DNA of 64,000 nucleotides from Shewanella psychropiezotolerans (GTDB taxonomy: Bacteria; Pseudomonadota; Gammaproteobacteria; Enterobacterales; Shewanellaceae): assembly GCF_007197555.1 (NCBI RefSeq), contig NZ_CP041614.1:1914001-1978000 (forward strand). Direction: 5' to 3'. Under the pieces are notes generated by a model. The model had not been told where the DNA came from and searched no databases. It saw nothing but the letters and a program-made list of their open reading frames with translations. The number at the start of each line of letters is the position of its first letter. Position 1 is the first letter of the stretch. Shown piece after piece: positions 63,403 to 64,000 of the stretch. Made by a program: the position numbers and the translations under genes.

Positions 63403-64000
63403 TTAAAAGTAGTGGGAGTAATCTGAGATGAAATATACTAATCCTACGGAAACTGCATCTCCAAAAAATAAACTTGTTTTAGTTGTTCCAAGATCTAATC
63501 GGTACTCAGTATATATGGCAATTTTTTTGTTGAAGTTTTTTAATAAACCGAAATTCACAAACTCTGTGCTATATAAATCTTTTTTAGTCGTCAGTTTATT
63601 ATATCCTGTATATACCTTGTAACTCTTAGAAAACCTGAAGTGTATGGAACCTTCGATACCTTTTGAGTTAACTAAGTTACCACTTAATCCCATGTCATAT
63701 TGGTTGTTTTTACCTATGGTATAATTCCCGCCTATTAGGAATGAATCGGAATTAAACATGCCTCCTATTATTGTAGCATTGATTGAATCATCATAGTTTG
63801 ATAAACCATCAGCATTAGCAATTTGATGGGCGAGTCCTACTTGATACCCTTTATATTTATAACGTATAGATGCACCATAGTTTGTATTAATACTGACTCT
63901 TGAGTTAACGTTATCTCCCTTTTGGTCACCGATTAACGCACTAAAAAAAAGTTTGCTAGTATCTAATTTGAAACTTGTCTTGTATTTTATGGAGTTATTA
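63403..64000 (-). CDS. Porin-like outer-membrane protein (3' part, cut by window edge)
   Basis: The C-terminal ~198 residues of a beta-barrel protein whose start lies beyond the window. The frame runs open from 64000 to the stop at 63403 with alternating aromatic/polar strands such as GASIRYKYKGYQVGLAHQ, SFLIGGNYTIGKNNQYDMG and IYTEYRLDLG. It ends in DYSHYF, with the C-terminal phenylalanine needed for outer-membrane insertion. It most resembles general Gram-negative porins. An internal ATG at 63759 is not the start. Confidence 0.72.
   Translation of the reverse strand, partial: NNSIKYKTSFKLDTSKLFFSALIGDQKGDNVNSRVSINTNYGASIRYKYKGYQVGLAHQIANADGLSNYDDSINATIIGGMFNSDSFLIGGNYTIGKNNQYDMGLSGNLVNSKGIEGSIHFRFSKSYKVYTGYNKLTTKKDLYSTEFVNFGLLKNFNKKIAIYTEYRLDLGTTKTSLFFGDAVSVGLVYFISDYSHYF

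Noticed and set aside
63428..63622. 64-codon plus-strand frame
   Set aside because: Opposite the porin gene, whose frame continues to the window edge and ends in a barrel-type phenylalanine.

Overview
The window looks like the chromosome of a Shewanella-type marine gammaproteobacterium. This is inferred from overall gene content, codon style and organisation; no rRNA or other marker gene is present to prove it. It has two very different halves.

0.1-40.3 kb, metabolic region. After four small unrelated genes (a secreted hypothetical protein, Ohr, a DoxX protein and a CBS protein), a nearly complete anaerobic purine/urate-type catabolic locus fills 3.3-40.3 kb. It contains a sigma-54 activator (ygeV type), the ygeW-ygeX-ygeY-hyuA-yqeA carbamoyl-transfer and amino-acid branch, a ferredoxin-linked GltD-like oxidoreductase plus a NifJ-type pyruvate oxidoreductase, the selenium/molybdenum hydroxylase maturation genes yqeB, yqeC and mocA, then ygfK, ssnA and a three-subunit molybdenum hydroxylase (xdhA-xdhC-xdhB). 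pyrBI, ygfM, xdhD, two nucleobase permeases, guanine deaminase and a Tsx-like outer-membrane channel follow. Three GG-N10-GC promoters lie before ygeW, ygfK and ygfM. Palindromes of the form TATCA-N1/3/5-TGATA lie upstream of all three and suggest one regulon.

40.5-59.9 kb, accessory region. It is bracketed by two direct copies of one hypothetical gene, the left copy carrying internal deletion. Inside are: (i) an AT-rich cbb3-type oxidase plus sulfite-dehydrogenase-like module, with an unusual tetraheme CcoQ-CcoP fusion, lying between the two ends of a broken REP-type transposase and flanked by 160-bp direct repeats; (ii) a frameshifted FliB-like lysine methylase; (iii) a Pseudomonas exotoxin A/cholix-family ADP-ribosylating toxin ending in HDEL, bracketed by MITE-like repeats and an IS30 relic, and interrupted by one frameshift; (iv) a four-gene minus-strand operon with a DUF692 (MNIO) oxidase, a DUF2063 partner, a 723-residue ferritin-like protein with a Cys-rich C-terminal segment and a phosphatidylserine-decarboxylase-like protein. 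The last is a possible ribosomal-peptide-type modification system with an unusually large substrate.

60-64 kb, decayed defence/mobile region: a hipBA toxin-antitoxin pair with clear palindromic operators, a small hypothetical gene, an hsdM remnant that runs into a 48-bp reversed piece matching nifJ, and the 3' part of a porin gene cut by the window edge.

Four otherwise good genes (xdhA, ccoN, fliB and the exotoxin) are each broken by one missing base, mostly in short homopolymers. This pattern may be sequencing error rather than decay.
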